NCBI RefSeq assembly: GCF_021513175.1 | Contig: NZ_CP090953.1 | Coordinates: forward strand, 1,941,001-2,005,000 | Direction: 5' to 3' | DNA length: 64,000 nucleotides | DNA from: Sphingomonas sp. S2-65 | GTDB lineage: Bacteria; Pseudomonadota; Alphaproteobacteria; Sphingomonadales; Sphingomonadaceae | Part shown: positions 30,307-40,093 of the stretch, piece after piece | How positions within the stretch are numbered: the first letter of the stretch is position 1 | Layout: each line of letters opens with the position of its first letter | The notes under the pieces: generated by a model | Databases searched by the model: none | What the model was told of the DNA's origin: nothing | What the model saw: the letters and a program-made list of their open reading frames with translations, nothing else | Translations under genes and position numbers: made by a program

Positions 30307-30437
30307 AAATCCGACTCCTGCGTTTATCAAAGCTTGCAAGTGTCGAACGGACTAGCGGCGCCTTAAGTTGCAACCCTTTGAATACTCGCCGCATGTTACG
30401 CCCCGCTTATCGCAGGATCTACACTTTAGTTAGGATA

Positions 30438-31505
30438 TCAACCGACCTGGGCGCGGTGCAACAGCTTCTGATCCGCCAGCACCAACGCCATCATGGCCTC
30501 CACCACGGGTGCACCGCGAATACCGACACAAGGGTCATGCCGCCCCTTCGTCACGATCTCGGTTGCCGCCCCCGCGCGGTCGATCGTCGGAACAGGCGTC
30601 AGGATCGAACTGGTGGGCTTGAAGGCCACCCGCACCAGCACAGGCTGGCCGGTCGAGATGCCGCCAGCGATGCCCCCGGCGTGGTTCGCGAGGAACTCAG
30701 GGCCGTCATTTCCGGGACGCATCGCGTCGGCATTCTGTTCGCCGGTCAAGGCGGCGGCAGCGAACCCGTCGCCGATCTCAACGCCCTTCACGGCGTTGAT
30801 CGACATGCAAGCGGCAGCCAGCTCACTGTCGAGCTTCGCGTACAATGGCGCCCCCCAGCCCGCGGGAACGCCAGTGGCTTCGCACGTTATGACAGCTCCG
30901 AGCGACGATCCCGCCTTACGCGCGCCATCAATCAGCGTTTCCCAACGCTTAGCCGCCTGCGCATCGGGACAGAAGAACGGGTTTCGGTCGATCTCGTCCG
31001 CATCGAAGGCAGAAGGATCGATGGAGTCGCCGCCGATCGATTCGACCCAGGCGCGGATGCGCACCTCCGGGATCACAAGCCGCCCAACTGTCCCAGCCGC
31101 TACGCGAGCCGCGGTCTCGCGGGCGGACGAACGGCCGCCGCCGCGATGGTCGCGGAAGCCGTACTTCTGGTCGTAGGCATAGTCAGCATGGCCCGGCCGA
31201 TACGCCCGCGCGACTTCCGAATAATCCTTTGAGCGCTGGTCGACATTCTCGATCAGCAGACTGATCGGCGTTCCGGTCGTACGCCCTTCGAACACGCCCG
31301 AAAGGATACGAACCTCATCCGGCTCCTGACGTTGGGTGGTGAAGCGGGACTGACCGGGGCGGCGCTTATCGAGAAACGGCTGGATGTCGGCTTCGGACAA
31401 GTGCAGCCCAGGCGGGCAGCCATCGATCACGGCGCCCAGCGCCGGCCCGTGGCTCTCGCCCCAGGTGGTGAAACGGAATACCCGTCCAAAGCTGTTGTAG
31501 CTCAC
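30438..31505 (-). CDS. aroC: Chorismate synthase
   Basis: Converts EPSP to chorismate, the last shikimate step, using reduced FMN. The 355-residue protein has [63 protein letters not shown] and the C-terminal [18 protein letters not shown]. The GTG start overlaps the stop of the GNAT gene upstream (GTGA), putting it last in a five-gene operon with fabI. Confidence 0.97.
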   Translation of the reverse strand: MSYNSFGRVFRFTTWGESHGPALGAVIDGCPPGLHLSEADIQPFLDKRRPGQSRFTTQRQEPDEVRILSGVFEGRTTGTPISLLIENVDQRSKDYSEVARAYRPGHADYAYDQKYGFRDHRGGGRSSARETAARVAAGTVGRLVIPEVRIRAWVESIGGDSIDPSAFDADEIDRNPFFCPDAQAAKRWETLIDGARKAGSSLGAVITCEATGVPAGWGAPLYAKLDSELAAACMSINAVKGVEIGDGFAAAALTGEQNADAMRPGNDGPEFLANHAGGIAGGISTGQPVLVRVAFKPTSSILTPVPTIDRAGAATEIVTKGRHDPCVGIRGAPVVEAMMALVLADQKLLHRAQVG

Positions 31506-32029
31506 CAGTCCCCGCTCAGTTGCTCGAACGCCGCGGCATGCGTCGCTGCACCGCGCTCGCCGCACGGCATGGCACCGTCCTGCAACGGCAGCGCCATCAA
31601 ATAGTCACCGGCATAAGGAGAGGCAAATCCGCGCGCCCAATCGGCCGAGAAGCCGAACCGCTCATAGAAGCCCGGCTCTCCTAAGACGAAGCAGAGCATG
31701 GCTCCCGCCGCCTTCAATTGTGAAAGGCCGGCCTGTACCAAGGCCTCGCCAATGCCTTGGTCGCGATACTCGGCTGCCACGGCAAGCGGTGCCAGCGCGA
31801 CCGCGGCGATCGGCTTGCCATCGATATCGGCGCCCATCCGGCTAAAGACCACTGCGCCAGTCAATGCGCCGCTTTCCTCGTCATCGGCGACGAGCATGAG
31901 CACCATGTCGCCGTCCACGCACAGGCGCTGGACGAAGACCGCTTCCTCGGCCTTTGAGAAGACCTGGCGCAGTAGCGCATCGATCGCCGCCACATCGCCG
32001 CCCGTCGCCGGGCGGATCGCGATGCTCAC
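31502..32029 (-). CDS. GNAT-family N-acetyltransferase
   Basis: A 175-residue YhbS-like acetyltransferase. It shows motif A at [20 protein letters not shown], followed by [17 protein letters not shown]. The GTG start overlaps the fabI stop (GTGA) and its own stop overlaps the aroC start in the same way. The acceptor is unknown; its position between fabI and aroC gives no firm clue. Confidence 0.88.
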   Translation of the reverse strand: MSIAIRPATGGDVAAIDALLRQVFSKAEEAVFVQRLCVDGDMVLMLVADDEESGALTGAVVFSRMGADIDGKPIAAVALAPLAVAAEYRDQGIGEALVQAGLSQLKAAGAMLCFVLGEPGFYERFGFSADWARGFASPYAGDYLMALPLQDGAMPCGERGAATHAAAFEQLSGDW

Positions 32030-32829
32030 GCGAGTGCGATGTCGGGGGCGTCTTCGGCCTTCATGCCGATGACGTTGTAACCCGCATCGACATGGTGGGT
32101 CTCGCCGGTGACGCCGCTCGACAAATCGCTGAGCAGATACAGGCCCGCGCCGCCGACATCTTCGATCGTGACGTTGCGCTTGAGCGGCGAATTTAGTTCG
32201 TTCCACTTGAGGATCAGGCGGAAATCGCCGATCCCGCTCGCCGCCAGCGTCTTGATCGGGCCGGCCGAGATCGCATTGACGCGGATCTTGTCGCGACCGA
32301 GATCGACCGCGAGATACTGGACGCTCGTTTCCAGAGCGGCCTTGGCGACACCCATCACATTGTAGTGCGGGATCACCTTTTCCGCGCCGTAATAGCTCAG
32401 CGTCAACAGGCTGCCGCCGTTCGGCATCATCTTCGACGCGCGGTTTGCCACCGCCACGAACGAATAGACGCTGATGTTCATCGTCATGAGGAAGTTGTCG
32501 AGGCTGGTGTCGACATAGCCGCCGCGCAACTCGTTCTTGTCGGAGAAGCCGATGGCGTGCACGACGAAGTCGATCGTCGGCCAGCGTGCCGCCAACGTCT
32601 CGAACGCAGCATCCAGCGCCCCCATATCGGCGACATCGCAATCGATCAGGAAGTCGCTGCCCAGCTGCTCTGCCAGCGGACGCACGCGCTTTTCAAGCGA
32701 ATCGCCCTGATAGCTGAACGCGAGTTCTGCGCCTTGTTCATGCAGCTTCTGCGCGATGCCCCAAGCGAGCGAACGATCGTTGGCGAGCCCCATGATCAGC
32801 CCGCGCTTACCCTGCATCAATCCTGTCAC
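32026..32829 (-). CDS. fabI: Enoyl-[acyl-carrier-protein] reductase (NADH)
   Basis: Reduces trans-2-enoyl-ACP in the last step of fatty-acid elongation; the FabI isozyme is the usual target of triclosan. The 267-residue SDR has GKRGLIMGLANDRSLAWGIA (the FabI-type nucleotide loop) and the Tyr-x6-Lys pair in YNVMGVAK. SAGPIKTLAASGI follows the catalytic pair. The ATG overlaps the YihY-like stop (ATGA). Confidence 0.96.
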   Translation of the reverse strand: MTGLMQGKRGLIMGLANDRSLAWGIAQKLHEQGAELAFSYQGDSLEKRVRPLAEQLGSDFLIDCDVADMGALDAAFETLAARWPTIDFVVHAIGFSDKNELRGGYVDTSLDNFLMTMNISVYSFVAVANRASKMMPNGGSLLTLSYYGAEKVIPHYNVMGVAKAALETSVQYLAVDLGRDKIRVNAISAGPIKTLAASGIGDFRLILKWNELNSPLKRNVTIEDVGGAGLYLLSDLSSGVTGETHHVDAGYNVIGMKAEDAPDIALA

Positions 32830-33782
32830 GACGCCACTTCCTCCTTCTCAGGAGCTTCCCCTAGCTTGTCGGGGGGCACTTCCGCCAGAGCCGCGTTCAG
32901 TTCGGCGCCAATCACCACGCCCAGACCGATTATGTAGAAGAAGATGAGCGCGATCATCACGCCAGCCAAGCTGCCGTAAGTCAGGTCATATCCGCCAAGG
33001 GTGGAGAGGCTGAGCGGCAAAGCCCAGGTGGTCGCCAGCCACCAGATCGTGACGAACGCGGGCCCCGGCCATTTCGGAAAGCTACGCTTGCGGTATCGAT
33101 GGGGCGTAAGCGAGTAGAATAGCAGGTACAGCGCACCGAACAATGCAAGGGAGGGCGCGTAGCGCGAAAGCGATACGAGCTTCTGCGCATCGGTCGCAAG
33201 CGGCAGGATCTTGTAGAGAAACTGCTCCGCTGCGCTGAGAATGACCTGGAGACTGAGCGCCGCCATTGCGAGCATCACCGCCGCGACGATCATTCCGACT
33301 GCCCCCAGGCGATAGCGCCAGAAGGGCGTGCTCGACTGCGTTCCGTACGCCGAGCGGAGGATCCCGCGCAGCGTCTCGATAAAGCCGGCGGTCGTCCACA
33401 GTCCGACAAGGCCGCCGAACCAAAGCAGGTTGCCAGTCCGCGCCTGAAGCACGTCCGAGACCGGTTTGCGCAGCACGTCCGCGACATCGGGAGGCACGGT
33501 CTGCAGGAACACCTCGAGTGTCCGTATGCCTTCGCTGCTGCGGCCGACCAATTGCGCGATCGCGGCCGCCACGATGAAGAAGGGAAACAGCGTGACCAGC
33601 GACAGATAGGCGAGGTTGCCCGCGTAGGTGAACCCGTCGGTGTAGGTTCCAACCGCCACGCGCTTAAGCACGACGAAGAAGCGCTCCGACAGACCCATCT
33701 GACTGAGTCGTCCATGCAGCGTGCTGCCGAGCCCTCGCCGACGTGCTTCCGGCGATTCCGGCGATATCCCCTGTTCTATCAC
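32826..33782 (-). CDS. YihY/BrkB family inner-membrane protein
   Basis: A 318-residue protein with about six transmembrane segments. The family region is YTDGFTYAGNLAYLSLVTLFPFFIVAAAIAQLVG, and WPGPAFVTIWWLATTWALPLSLSTLGGYDLTYGSLAGVMIALIFFYIIGLGVVIGAELNAAL marks the C-terminal half. It was once called ribonuclease BN, which is not correct for this family; the function is unknown. It starts 6 bp after the DnaJ-like stop and overlaps fabI. Confidence 0.9.
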   Translation of the reverse strand: MIEQGISPESPEARRRGLGSTLHGRLSQMGLSERFFVVLKRVAVGTYTDGFTYAGNLAYLSLVTLFPFFIVAAAIAQLVGRSSEGIRTLEVFLQTVPPDVADVLRKPVSDVLQARTGNLLWFGGLVGLWTTAGFIETLRGILRSAYGTQSSTPFWRYRLGAVGMIVAAVMLAMAALSLQVILSAAEQFLYKILPLATDAQKLVSLSRYAPSLALFGALYLLFYSLTPHRYRKRSFPKWPGPAFVTIWWLATTWALPLSLSTLGGYDLTYGSLAGVMIALIFFYIIGLGVVIGAELNAALAEVPPDKLGEAPEKEEVAS

Positions 33783-33788
33783 ATGGGC

Positions 33789-34712
33789 TCAGACGCCCAT
33801 GCGACCCCGCGGGTTCCCCTTATCTTGCCAACCTTGCGCGAACTCGATCAGCGCGTCGTCATCGACCGGCAGATCGACCATGAGCGTCACCAGCAGGTCG
33901 CCACGTCCGCCGCCCTTCTTGTGAAAGCCACGCCCCTTGAGGCGCAGCGTCTTGCCCGACGTCGACCCCTTCGGCACCCGAAGCATCACTGGGCCGTCGG
34001 GAGTGGGCACGCGCACTTCGGCGCCGAGCACAGCCTCGGACAGGCTGATCGGAAGATCGAGGCGGATGTCGTCCTCGATACGGGTGTAGAAGCGGTGCGG
34101 CTGGACTTCGATAGTGACGATCGCGTCGCCGGGTCCGCCTGGCCCCTCTTCGCCCTTGCCGCCAAGGCGCATCTGGGTTCCGCTTTCAACCCCTGCAGGC
34201 AATTTCAGATCGATCGTCTTGCCATCGCGTAGCGTGATGCGCTGCGGGCTGAGCTTGGCCGCATCTTCGAAGGTGACGGCCAGGCGATAGGCAACATTCG
34301 CCCCTTTCGGCGCCGCGCGGCGGCCGAAGCCGCCAAAGCCGCCGCTGAAGCCGCTTCCACTGCCACGGCGCGCGCCGCCGCCGAACAACCCGTCGAAGAT
34401 GTCGCTGAAGTCGCCGCCTTCGCCGTTGAAGTCGGCCTGGAAGCCGCCCTGCGGTGCGCCACCGCCGCCATAGCCGAACGGCGAGGTCGGATTACCATCG
34501 CCATCGATCTCACCGCGATCGAACCGGGCTCGCTTGTCCTTGTCAGTGAGCAGGTCATAGGCGTGGGTCACGCTGCTGAACCGCTCCGAAGCCTGGGGAT
34601 TGTCCTTGTTGCGGTCGGGATGAAGTTCCTTGGCGAGCTTGCGATACGCCTTCTTGATGTCGGCTTCGCTCGCGCCTCGCGCCACGCCCAGAGTTGCGTA
34701 AGGATCGGCCAC
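33789..34712 (-). CDS. DnaJ-class co-chaperone, CbpA-like (no zinc finger)
   Basis: A 307-residue protein with an N-terminal J domain (YATLGVARGASEADIKKAYRKLAKELHPDRNKD, including the HPD motif). A Gly/Phe-rich region of about 70 residues follows, then the C-terminal substrate-binding domains (GVESGTQMRLGGKGEEG, VPKGSTSGKTLRLKGRGF). It lacks the CxxCxGxG zinc repeats of DnaJ proper, so it is the CbpA/DjlA-like type B form. It should stimulate DnaK. It is the first gene of the operon that ends in aroC. Confidence 0.92.
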   Translation of the reverse strand: MADPYATLGVARGASEADIKKAYRKLAKELHPDRNKDNPQASERFSSVTHAYDLLTDKDKRARFDRGEIDGDGNPTSPFGYGGGGAPQGGFQADFNGEGGDFSDIFDGLFGGGARRGSGSGFSGGFGGFGRRAAPKGANVAYRLAVTFEDAAKLSPQRITLRDGKTIDLKLPAGVESGTQMRLGGKGEEGPGGPGDAIVTIEVQPHRFYTRIEDDIRLDLPISLSEAVLGAEVRVPTPDGPVMLRVPKGSTSGKTLRLKGRGFHKKGGGRGDLLVTLMVDLPVDDDALIEFAQGWQDKGNPRGRMGV

Positions 34713-34807
34713 TAAATTCCCCGTCGGACAAACGAATGCATATCCGCTCTTAGAGGCGGATGGTTTGAATGGAAGATTGTCGCGCGCGGCGCGTTACGCA
34801 AGGCTCG

Positions 34808-35701
34808 TCAAGCGGCGACCGCCTTTTCGAGCGGCTCCACGTCCACCGACACGCTCATCTTCTGCGCGCCGGCGCCCAGCACGATGCCGTCGATCGGCGC
34901 GATGTCGGCATAGTCCCGGCCGATGGCGACGACGACATGGTCCTCGGCCATCCAGATACCGTTTGTCGGATCGACCCCCACCCAGCCGAGTTGCGGGCCA
35001 CCCCAGACCAGGACCCAGGCATGCGTAGCGTCGGCACCAACAAGGCGGGGCTGACCCGGAGGGGGCAAGGTGCGAAGATACCCAGAGACATAGGCGGCGG
35101 GAAGACCGGCTGCGCGCAGGCCGGCGATCATGATCTGAGCGAAGTCCTGGCAGACACCGCCGCGCTTGGAAAAAGCTTCACTGGGAGAAGTGTCGACCAG
35201 CGTGGCATGGGGGTCAAAGGCGAACTCGCGCTGGATCCGGTGTGCCAGGGCCATCGCGGCTTCGAGTATCCCGCGGCTCGGGGAAAGATCGGGCGCACAC
35301 CAGGCGGCTATGTCCCGGTCGAGCGCGATGAGGGGCGACGGGAACAGATAGGCCGCCGGGCTGGCGGGCGACGCATCGTGGCTCGCACGAGCCCAAGCGG
35401 CGATCTGCTCCAGGCTGGGATCGTCGGGGCGCGGGATCGGGATCGGGCGCTCGACCCGCACGCGGGCACGGCTTTCGATCGTCAGGGAATCGGAAGGCGC
35501 GTCGAGTACGAGACGGACCACATTGGCGAGACCGGCCTCGGCGCGGGCGGGATAGGTTCGGGCCTGCGGGTCGATCAGGAGTTGGTAGTCCTCGACCTGC
35601 TGACCCGACCAGAGGATGGGCTTGAGGCGCAGGTTGTTTCGGGCGAACGCGACCGGTCGGGCATATTGAAACCGAGTGACGTGGCAAATTTGGTAGAGCA
35701 T
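34808..35701 (-). CDS. Transglutaminase-like cysteine peptidase-fold protein
   Basis: A 297-residue protein with the bacterial transglutaminase N-terminal domain (residues 1-90: HVTRFQYARPVAFARNNLRLKP) and a transglutaminase core. The catalytic triad is visible: Cys in RGGVCQDFAQIMIAGLR, His in ATHAWVLVWG, Asp in GVDPTNGIW. It starts 6 bp after the ATP-grasp/alpha-E stop, the usual pairing. Such sets are thought to build or trim an unknown amide-linked product, but the substrate is not known. Confidence 0.9.
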   Translation of the reverse strand: MLYQICHVTRFQYARPVAFARNNLRLKPILWSGQQVEDYQLLIDPQARTYPARAEAGLANVVRLVLDAPSDSLTIESRARVRVERPIPIPRPDDPSLEQIAAWARASHDASPASPAAYLFPSPLIALDRDIAAWCAPDLSPSRGILEAAMALAHRIQREFAFDPHATLVDTSPSEAFSKRGGVCQDFAQIMIAGLRAAGLPAAYVSGYLRTLPPPGQPRLVGADATHAWVLVWGGPQLGWVGVDPTNGIWMAEDHVVVAIGRDYADIAPIDGIVLGAGAQKMSVSVDVEPLEKAVAA

Positions 35702-35707
35702 CCCGAT

Positions 35708-38251
35708 CTACACCCAAATCAGTGAAGCTGACCGCAGCGGCTCTGGGCCTTGCAGAAAATATCGCTTTGATATCGCTTCGGAAAGTTCACCCAGCCGCAG
35801 CAACAACGAATCAATGACAGGCGCGTCGAACACATTGACCTTTGTCGTGACGAAGCTGGCTGCGAGTGACCTGGCCAGTTCCTGTTGCGGCTCGGCCAAC
35901 CCATCGTCCGACAGCACTGGAAGCGTGTTCAAATGCGCCGAGATCGCCGCTACCTGGAAAGCGACGCCACGCGGATTGCCGGGGTCGAGGGCGACCAGAT
36001 CCACCACCGCCGCCCGGGCGATGCCGGCCAGGTAGCGCTGGCGATAGCTGATCTGGCTGTCGGCGAGGTCCAACAAGGTCGAGAGATCGTCCGCGGTCGC
36101 ATCCTTGCCACCGAACGCGCGGAGGAAACGAAGCATCGCCGACGCCCGCTCGACCCGCCGGCCGAGGTCGTGGAAGCGCCAGGAATCGGTGCGTGCCATA
36201 TGCTCGGCGGCGAGTCCTGCGAGCGCCGAATAGCGACGCTGAAGCGAGCCGGCCCGATCGAGCAGCACGCCACGTTCCGGAAAAGGCGCATCGAGCAAGC
36301 GGATCATGTCTGCCGAGAGCCGATCGCGGGACACCTGGCCGATGAAACGGGCCTGCGTGTTGATCTTGCGGACGCTGTGCCAGCGGTCCTCGGCTTCCAT
36401 CGCCGTGCGCACGAGCTGCGTCAGGTCCGCGCGGCGCAGGCCCTTGGGCGCGGGCGCTGCATCGGCGGCAACGACGAGACGGGCGAGCCGTTCGACGGTA
36501 TCGGCTGAAAGCGCCGCCCCGGTGTCCGCGCTGATCGAGTGGCCGAGCAGCACGCGCAACACGCCGAGCAGCGCCTCTCCGCGTTCCAGATAGCGGCCGA
36601 GCCAGAAGAGGTTGTCGGCAACGCGCGACGGCAATGTGCCTGGATTCCGACGGAGGCGTACGCCCTCCTGCGCCGGCAGCAGCGAAACCGGCGCGACCGG
36701 ATCAGGACCGTGGACGCAGACATCGGCCGACAAACTGCCCTCCCCCATCGCTGCGGCGCGGACATCCTCGTGCATGCCGATCCGGGCGAAGCCGCCGGGA
36801 AGCACCGACCAGCCGCCATCGGCACCTCGGGCGGCGAAGACCCGCAGCGTGAAAGGACGTGACACCAGGTCGCCGTGATCGGGCACTGGCATCGTCGAGA
36901 GTTGGACGGCTTCCTGGCCGACATAGTCCTGCGGACGGCGCGTGAGATCGTCGAGCAGCGCGGCACGCTGAACGACGCTCAGCGATGCGCCGAGAACCGG
37001 CTTGTCGCCGGGCAAGCCGAGCGGCGCTGGACCGAATGCGGGTCCAATGACCAACTCGTCGAGATGATCGGCGACATACCCGCGTTCCGCATCGCCGCCG
37101 CACCACCACGTGGCGATGTTCGGTAGTGAAAGCGGTTCGCCTAGCAGGCGTTCCGCCAGCGAGGGCAGGAAGGCAGCGAAGGCGGGAGCTTCCAGCAGGG
37201 CCGCCCCGGGAGCGTTGGCGACGACGACGTTTCCGGCCGCCATCGCGTCGACGAGACCCGCCACGCCGATGGTCGAATGCGAGTCGAGGGCGAGCGGATC
37301 GAGCAGCCGCGGATCCAGGCGGTGCCACAGCGCGTCGATACGCTTGAGCCCGGCGATCGTGCGGACATAGAGCTGGTCGTCGAGCACAACGAGATCCGGC
37401 CCTTCGACCAGCAGAAAGCCGAGATAACGCGCGAGGTGCGCCTGTTCGGCATAGCTCGGATTGAGCCGGCCCGGCGTTAGCAGCGCGATCCGCGGGTCGA
37501 CGCGGCGGCAGCGCGCGGCGAGCCCGTCGCGGAACGCGGCAAAGAAGGGCGCATGGCGCTCGATATTGAGGCGCGATTGGAGCCCGCCGACGGTCCGTGA
37601 CATCGCCAGGCGGTTCTCAAGTGCGAAGCCGGCGCCGGCCGGTGCGCGGAGATGATCGGCGAGGACCCGCCATTCGCCACTGGGGCCACGGCAAAGATCG
37701 AAGGCGACGAAATGGAGGTGCCGCCCTCCCGGCGGCTCCAGCCGGTCCAGCGGCCGGAGGAAATAAGGGCTGCCGGTGACCAGCATGGCGGGGACATGCC
37801 CCTCGCCGACGAGATCGCCGGGGCCGTAAAGGTCGGCAAGCACCGCCTCGAGCAGGTCCGCGCGCTGCACAACGCCAGCGACGATGTCCTGCCATTCGGC
37901 CTTTTCCAAGAGGAGCGGTACGGGGGAGAGCGGCCAGGGACGTTCCTCGCCCTCACCTACGACGCGAAAGCCGGTCCCGATATCGTCAGCATGACGCCGG
38001 GCGCGTTCGCGTACCAAGCCCCAGTCGTCACCGCCGATCGTCGCCAGTTCTTCGAACAGCGCCGTCCATGCAGCGTCCTGACCTTTAGAGCACAGTACGT
38101 CGCCCGTCGCGGCACGGGCGCAATAATCGGCCATCCAGCGATCGGCGATGGTCGCAGCGTCGAACAAAGGCGCGGCACGGCTGGCCAAGAACGCTTCCCC
38201 AAATGGGCTGAGTACGTGCGTGATGCGGGAAAGCAGGTGGGCTGGCAACAA
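35708..38251 (-). CDS. Fused circularly permuted ATP-grasp and alpha-E domain protein
   Basis: An 847-residue fusion. Residues about 1-500 form the circularly permuted ATP-grasp (DUF404/DUF407) domain, with FVAFDLCRGPSGEWRVLADH, LLTPGRLNPSYAEQAHLARYLG and LDPLALDSHSTIGVAGLVDA. From about 535 the alpha-E (DUF403) domain begins at SRVADNLFWLGRYLERGEALLG. In many genomes these are two separate genes. Together with the downstream transglutaminase they resemble amidoligase-type peptide-modifying systems, inferred from context. No signal peptide is seen. Confidence 0.9.
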   Translation of the reverse strand: MLPAHLLSRITHVLSPFGEAFLASRAAPLFDAATIADRWMADYCARAATGDVLCSKGQDAAWTALFEELATIGGDDWGLVRERARRHADDIGTGFRVVGEGEERPWPLSPVPLLLEKAEWQDIVAGVVQRADLLEAVLADLYGPGDLVGEGHVPAMLVTGSPYFLRPLDRLEPPGGRHLHFVAFDLCRGPSGEWRVLADHLRAPAGAGFALENRLAMSRTVGGLQSRLNIERHAPFFAAFRDGLAARCRRVDPRIALLTPGRLNPSYAEQAHLARYLGFLLVEGPDLVVLDDQLYVRTIAGLKRIDALWHRLDPRLLDPLALDSHSTIGVAGLVDAMAAGNVVVANAPGAALLEAPAFAAFLPSLAERLLGEPLSLPNIATWWCGGDAERGYVADHLDELVIGPAFGPAPLGLPGDKPVLGASLSVVQRAALLDDLTRRPQDYVGQEAVQLSTMPVPDHGDLVSRPFTLRVFAARGADGGWSVLPGGFARIGMHEDVRAAAMGEGSLSADVCVHGPDPVAPVSLLPAQEGVRLRRNPGTLPSRVADNLFWLGRYLERGEALLGVLRVLLGHSISADTGAALSADTVERLARLVVAADAAPAPKGLRRADLTQLVRTAMEAEDRWHSVRKINTQARFIGQVSRDRLSADMIRLLDAPFPERGVLLDRAGSLQRRYSALAGLAAEHMARTDSWRFHDLGRRVERASAMLRFLRAFGGKDATADDLSTLLDLADSQISYRQRYLAGIARAAVVDLVALDPGNPRGVAFQVAAISAHLNTLPVLSDDGLAEPQQELARSLAASFVTTKVNVFDAPVIDSLLLRLGELSEAISKRYFLQGPEPLRSASLIWV

Positions 38252-38346
38252 GGGATCGGCGCGAAGGAGCGCGGCTTACATGCCGACAAGCATCACAAGT
38301 TCATCGGCCGCTTGCGTAGCCGCTGATGGCGGCACCCACGGAAAGA

Positions 38347-38372
38347 GCCCTCTCCCACAAGCGGGAGAGGGC
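38347..38372. terminator. GCCCTCTCCC hairpin after the glycine-zipper gene
   Basis: GCCCTCTCCC, loop ACAAGC, GGGAGAGGGC: a perfect 10-bp stem, followed on the minus strand by TCTTTCC. It separates the glycine-zipper gene from the ATP-grasp gene and also matches the arms of the palindromic repeat family. Confidence 0.6.
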
Positions 38373-38391
38373 GATTGGATCTTTACTTAGC

Positions 38392-38793
38392 TTAGCGGCA
38401 GCGAACGTTGCCGCGATCGACTTCGCGACCGAGGAGCGCACCGCCGCCGGCGCCGAGCAGCGTACCGAGCGTGCCGCCGCCGACCAGGTTGCCGAGCACG
38501 CCGCCGCCGATGCCGCCGATCACCAGACCAGTGGTGCCGTCGTTACGGCGGCAATAGGCGCGGCCGTCACGGCCCTTGTAGATGCGGTCGTTGCGGCCAA
38601 GGCGGCGTTCGCGGTCGCGGCGGCCTTCACGGTAGCTGCGCGTCGGCTCCCAGTTGCGGTCGTTGTCGCGCCAGCGATAATCACGGTTGTTGCTCTGCGA
38701 ACGATATTCACGATTCGACTGAGCGTCGGCCGGAGCTGCCATCGCCGGCACGGCCATAGATGCCATTACGAATGCGGCCAGAAACTTCTTCAT
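38392..38793 (-). CDS. Exported glycine-zipper 2TM domain protein
   Basis: A 133-residue protein with a signal peptide (MKKFLAAFVMASMAVPAMAA), a highly charged Arg/Asn/Asp/Tyr-rich middle (residues 25-75) and a C-terminal glycine zipper (GLVIGGIGGGVLGNLVGGGTLGTLLGAGGGALLGREVDRG). Related glycine-zipper proteins are envelope or outer-membrane associated. The role is unknown. An earlier in-frame start is possible but would remove the clear signal peptide from the N-terminus. Confidence 0.85.
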   Translation of the reverse strand: MKKFLAAFVMASMAVPAMAAPADAQSNREYRSQSNNRDYRWRDNDRNWEPTRSYREGRRDRERRLGRNDRIYKGRDGRAYCRRNDGTTGLVIGGIGGGVLGNLVGGGTLGTLLGAGGGALLGREVDRGNVRCR

Positions 38794-38995
38794 ATACTGA
38801 ACTCCCTCAGGACGGCGCACGGCAGGGGGGCAGGCCGCAGCACCAGGCGGACATATGTCCGAGGTCTGAGGAACGGAGTTGACTGGGTTAGGGTTCCGCA
38901 GCGTGGGAATAGATCGTCCGGAGACTGCCGAGCTTCCACGCGAAAAGCGTGAGGCACCCTGACGAACGGGCAATATGCGCGCTAAAGGGTTTCAG

Positions 38996-39964
38996 ATGAA
39001 TTCAACCGAGATATTGATCACCGCCCCGCTGCTCCCGTCGGTGATGGACGCGCTGGAATCAGCGTTCACGACCCACCGGCTATGGGAACAACCCGATAGG
39101 CACGCATTTCTCGACAGTGTGGGCCCGCATATTAGAGGCGCCGCGACGAGCACCTATCACGGCCGAATCGACGATGCGTTTCTGGCGCAGCTGCCCGCGC
39201 TGGAGATCGTCGCAAGCTTCGGGGTCGGGTATGACAATGTCGATGCTGCCGCCGCCGCGGCGCGGGGCGTGGTGGTCACAAACACCCCAGGCGTTCTGGA
39301 TGAGGAAGTCGCCGACCTGACCATTGGCTTGCTGCTCGCCACGGTGCGACAGATACCGCAGGCCGAGCGCTTTCTACGTGAGGGGCAGTGGCTGAAGGGG
39401 GCATTTCCGCTGTCGCCGACGCTGCGCGGACGCCGGATCGGTATCGTCGGGCTGGGTAATATCGGCAAGGCAGTGGCCCGCCGACTGGAAGGGTTCGACG
39501 TCGCGGTCGCCTATCACGGTCGGTCCAAGCAGGAAGACGTGCTGTTCGACTATCATCCGACATTGGTCGGCCTGACGGAAGCGTCCGACGTGCTGATCGC
39601 GATCGTGCCGGGTGGCGCTGGAACGCGGAACCTGATTGATGCCGAGGTGCTGGCGGCGCTGGGTCCCCAGGGCATCCTGATCAACGTCGCACGCGGAAGC
39701 GTAGTCGACGAAGCGGCGCTGATCGCGGCGTTGCAGTCGGGGACGATCCTGTCCGCAGGGCTGGACGTCTATGCCGACGAGCCCCGCGTGCCGCAGGCGC
39801 TGCTCGATCTGCCCAACCTGGTGCTGCTGCCGCATATCGGGTCGGGATCGGTGCAGACCCGGGCCGCAATGGGGCAGTTGCTGGTAGATAATCTGGTGCA
39901 GTGGTTCGCCGAAGGGCGCCCGGTGACCAGCGTGCCGGAGACCGCGCATCTGTTTGCCGGATAG
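38996..39964 (+). CDS. D-2-hydroxyacid dehydrogenase (hydroxypyruvate/glyoxylate reductase type)
   Basis: A 322-residue NAD(P)-dependent D-isomer-specific dehydrogenase. It has substrate-domain VASFGVGYDNVDAAAA, nucleotide-binding GIVGLGNIGKAVARRL, catalytic Arg in LINVARGSVVDEAALI, acidic DVYADEPRVP and catalytic His in LLPHIGSGS. It probably reduces hydroxypyruvate or glyoxylate. The ATG at 38996 has AAAGGG upstream; an in-frame start 21 nt earlier is less likely. It is divergent from the glycine-zipper gene. Confidence 0.9.
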   Translation: MNSTEILITAPLLPSVMDALESAFTTHRLWEQPDRHAFLDSVGPHIRGAATSTYHGRIDDAFLAQLPALEIVASFGVGYDNVDAAAAAARGVVVTNTPGVLDEEVADLTIGLLLATVRQIPQAERFLREGQWLKGAFPLSPTLRGRRIGIVGLGNIGKAVARRLEGFDVAVAYHGRSKQEDVLFDYHPTLVGLTEASDVLIAIVPGGAGTRNLIDAEVLAALGPQGILINVARGSVVDEAALIAALQSGTILSAGLDVYADEPRVPQALLDLPNLVLLPHIGSGSVQTRAAMGQLLVDNLVQWFAEGRPVTSVPETAHLFAG

Positions 39965-40093
39965 GTACCAGGGTTCGATCCACCTGCAATAAGCCTGCTC
40001 CCCGGCGGAGGCCGGGCCCGGTCGCAGTGGCGTTCGCGAGAAGCTGGCTCCCGCCCCCGCGGGGGACGGGTCGGTTACTGGTCAAGTTAGAGT

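Noticed and set aside
39971..39990. GGTTCGATCC, resembling a tRNA T-arm
   Set aside because: No acceptor stem, anticodon arm or CCA pairing is found around it, so it is not a tRNA gene or an attachment site.
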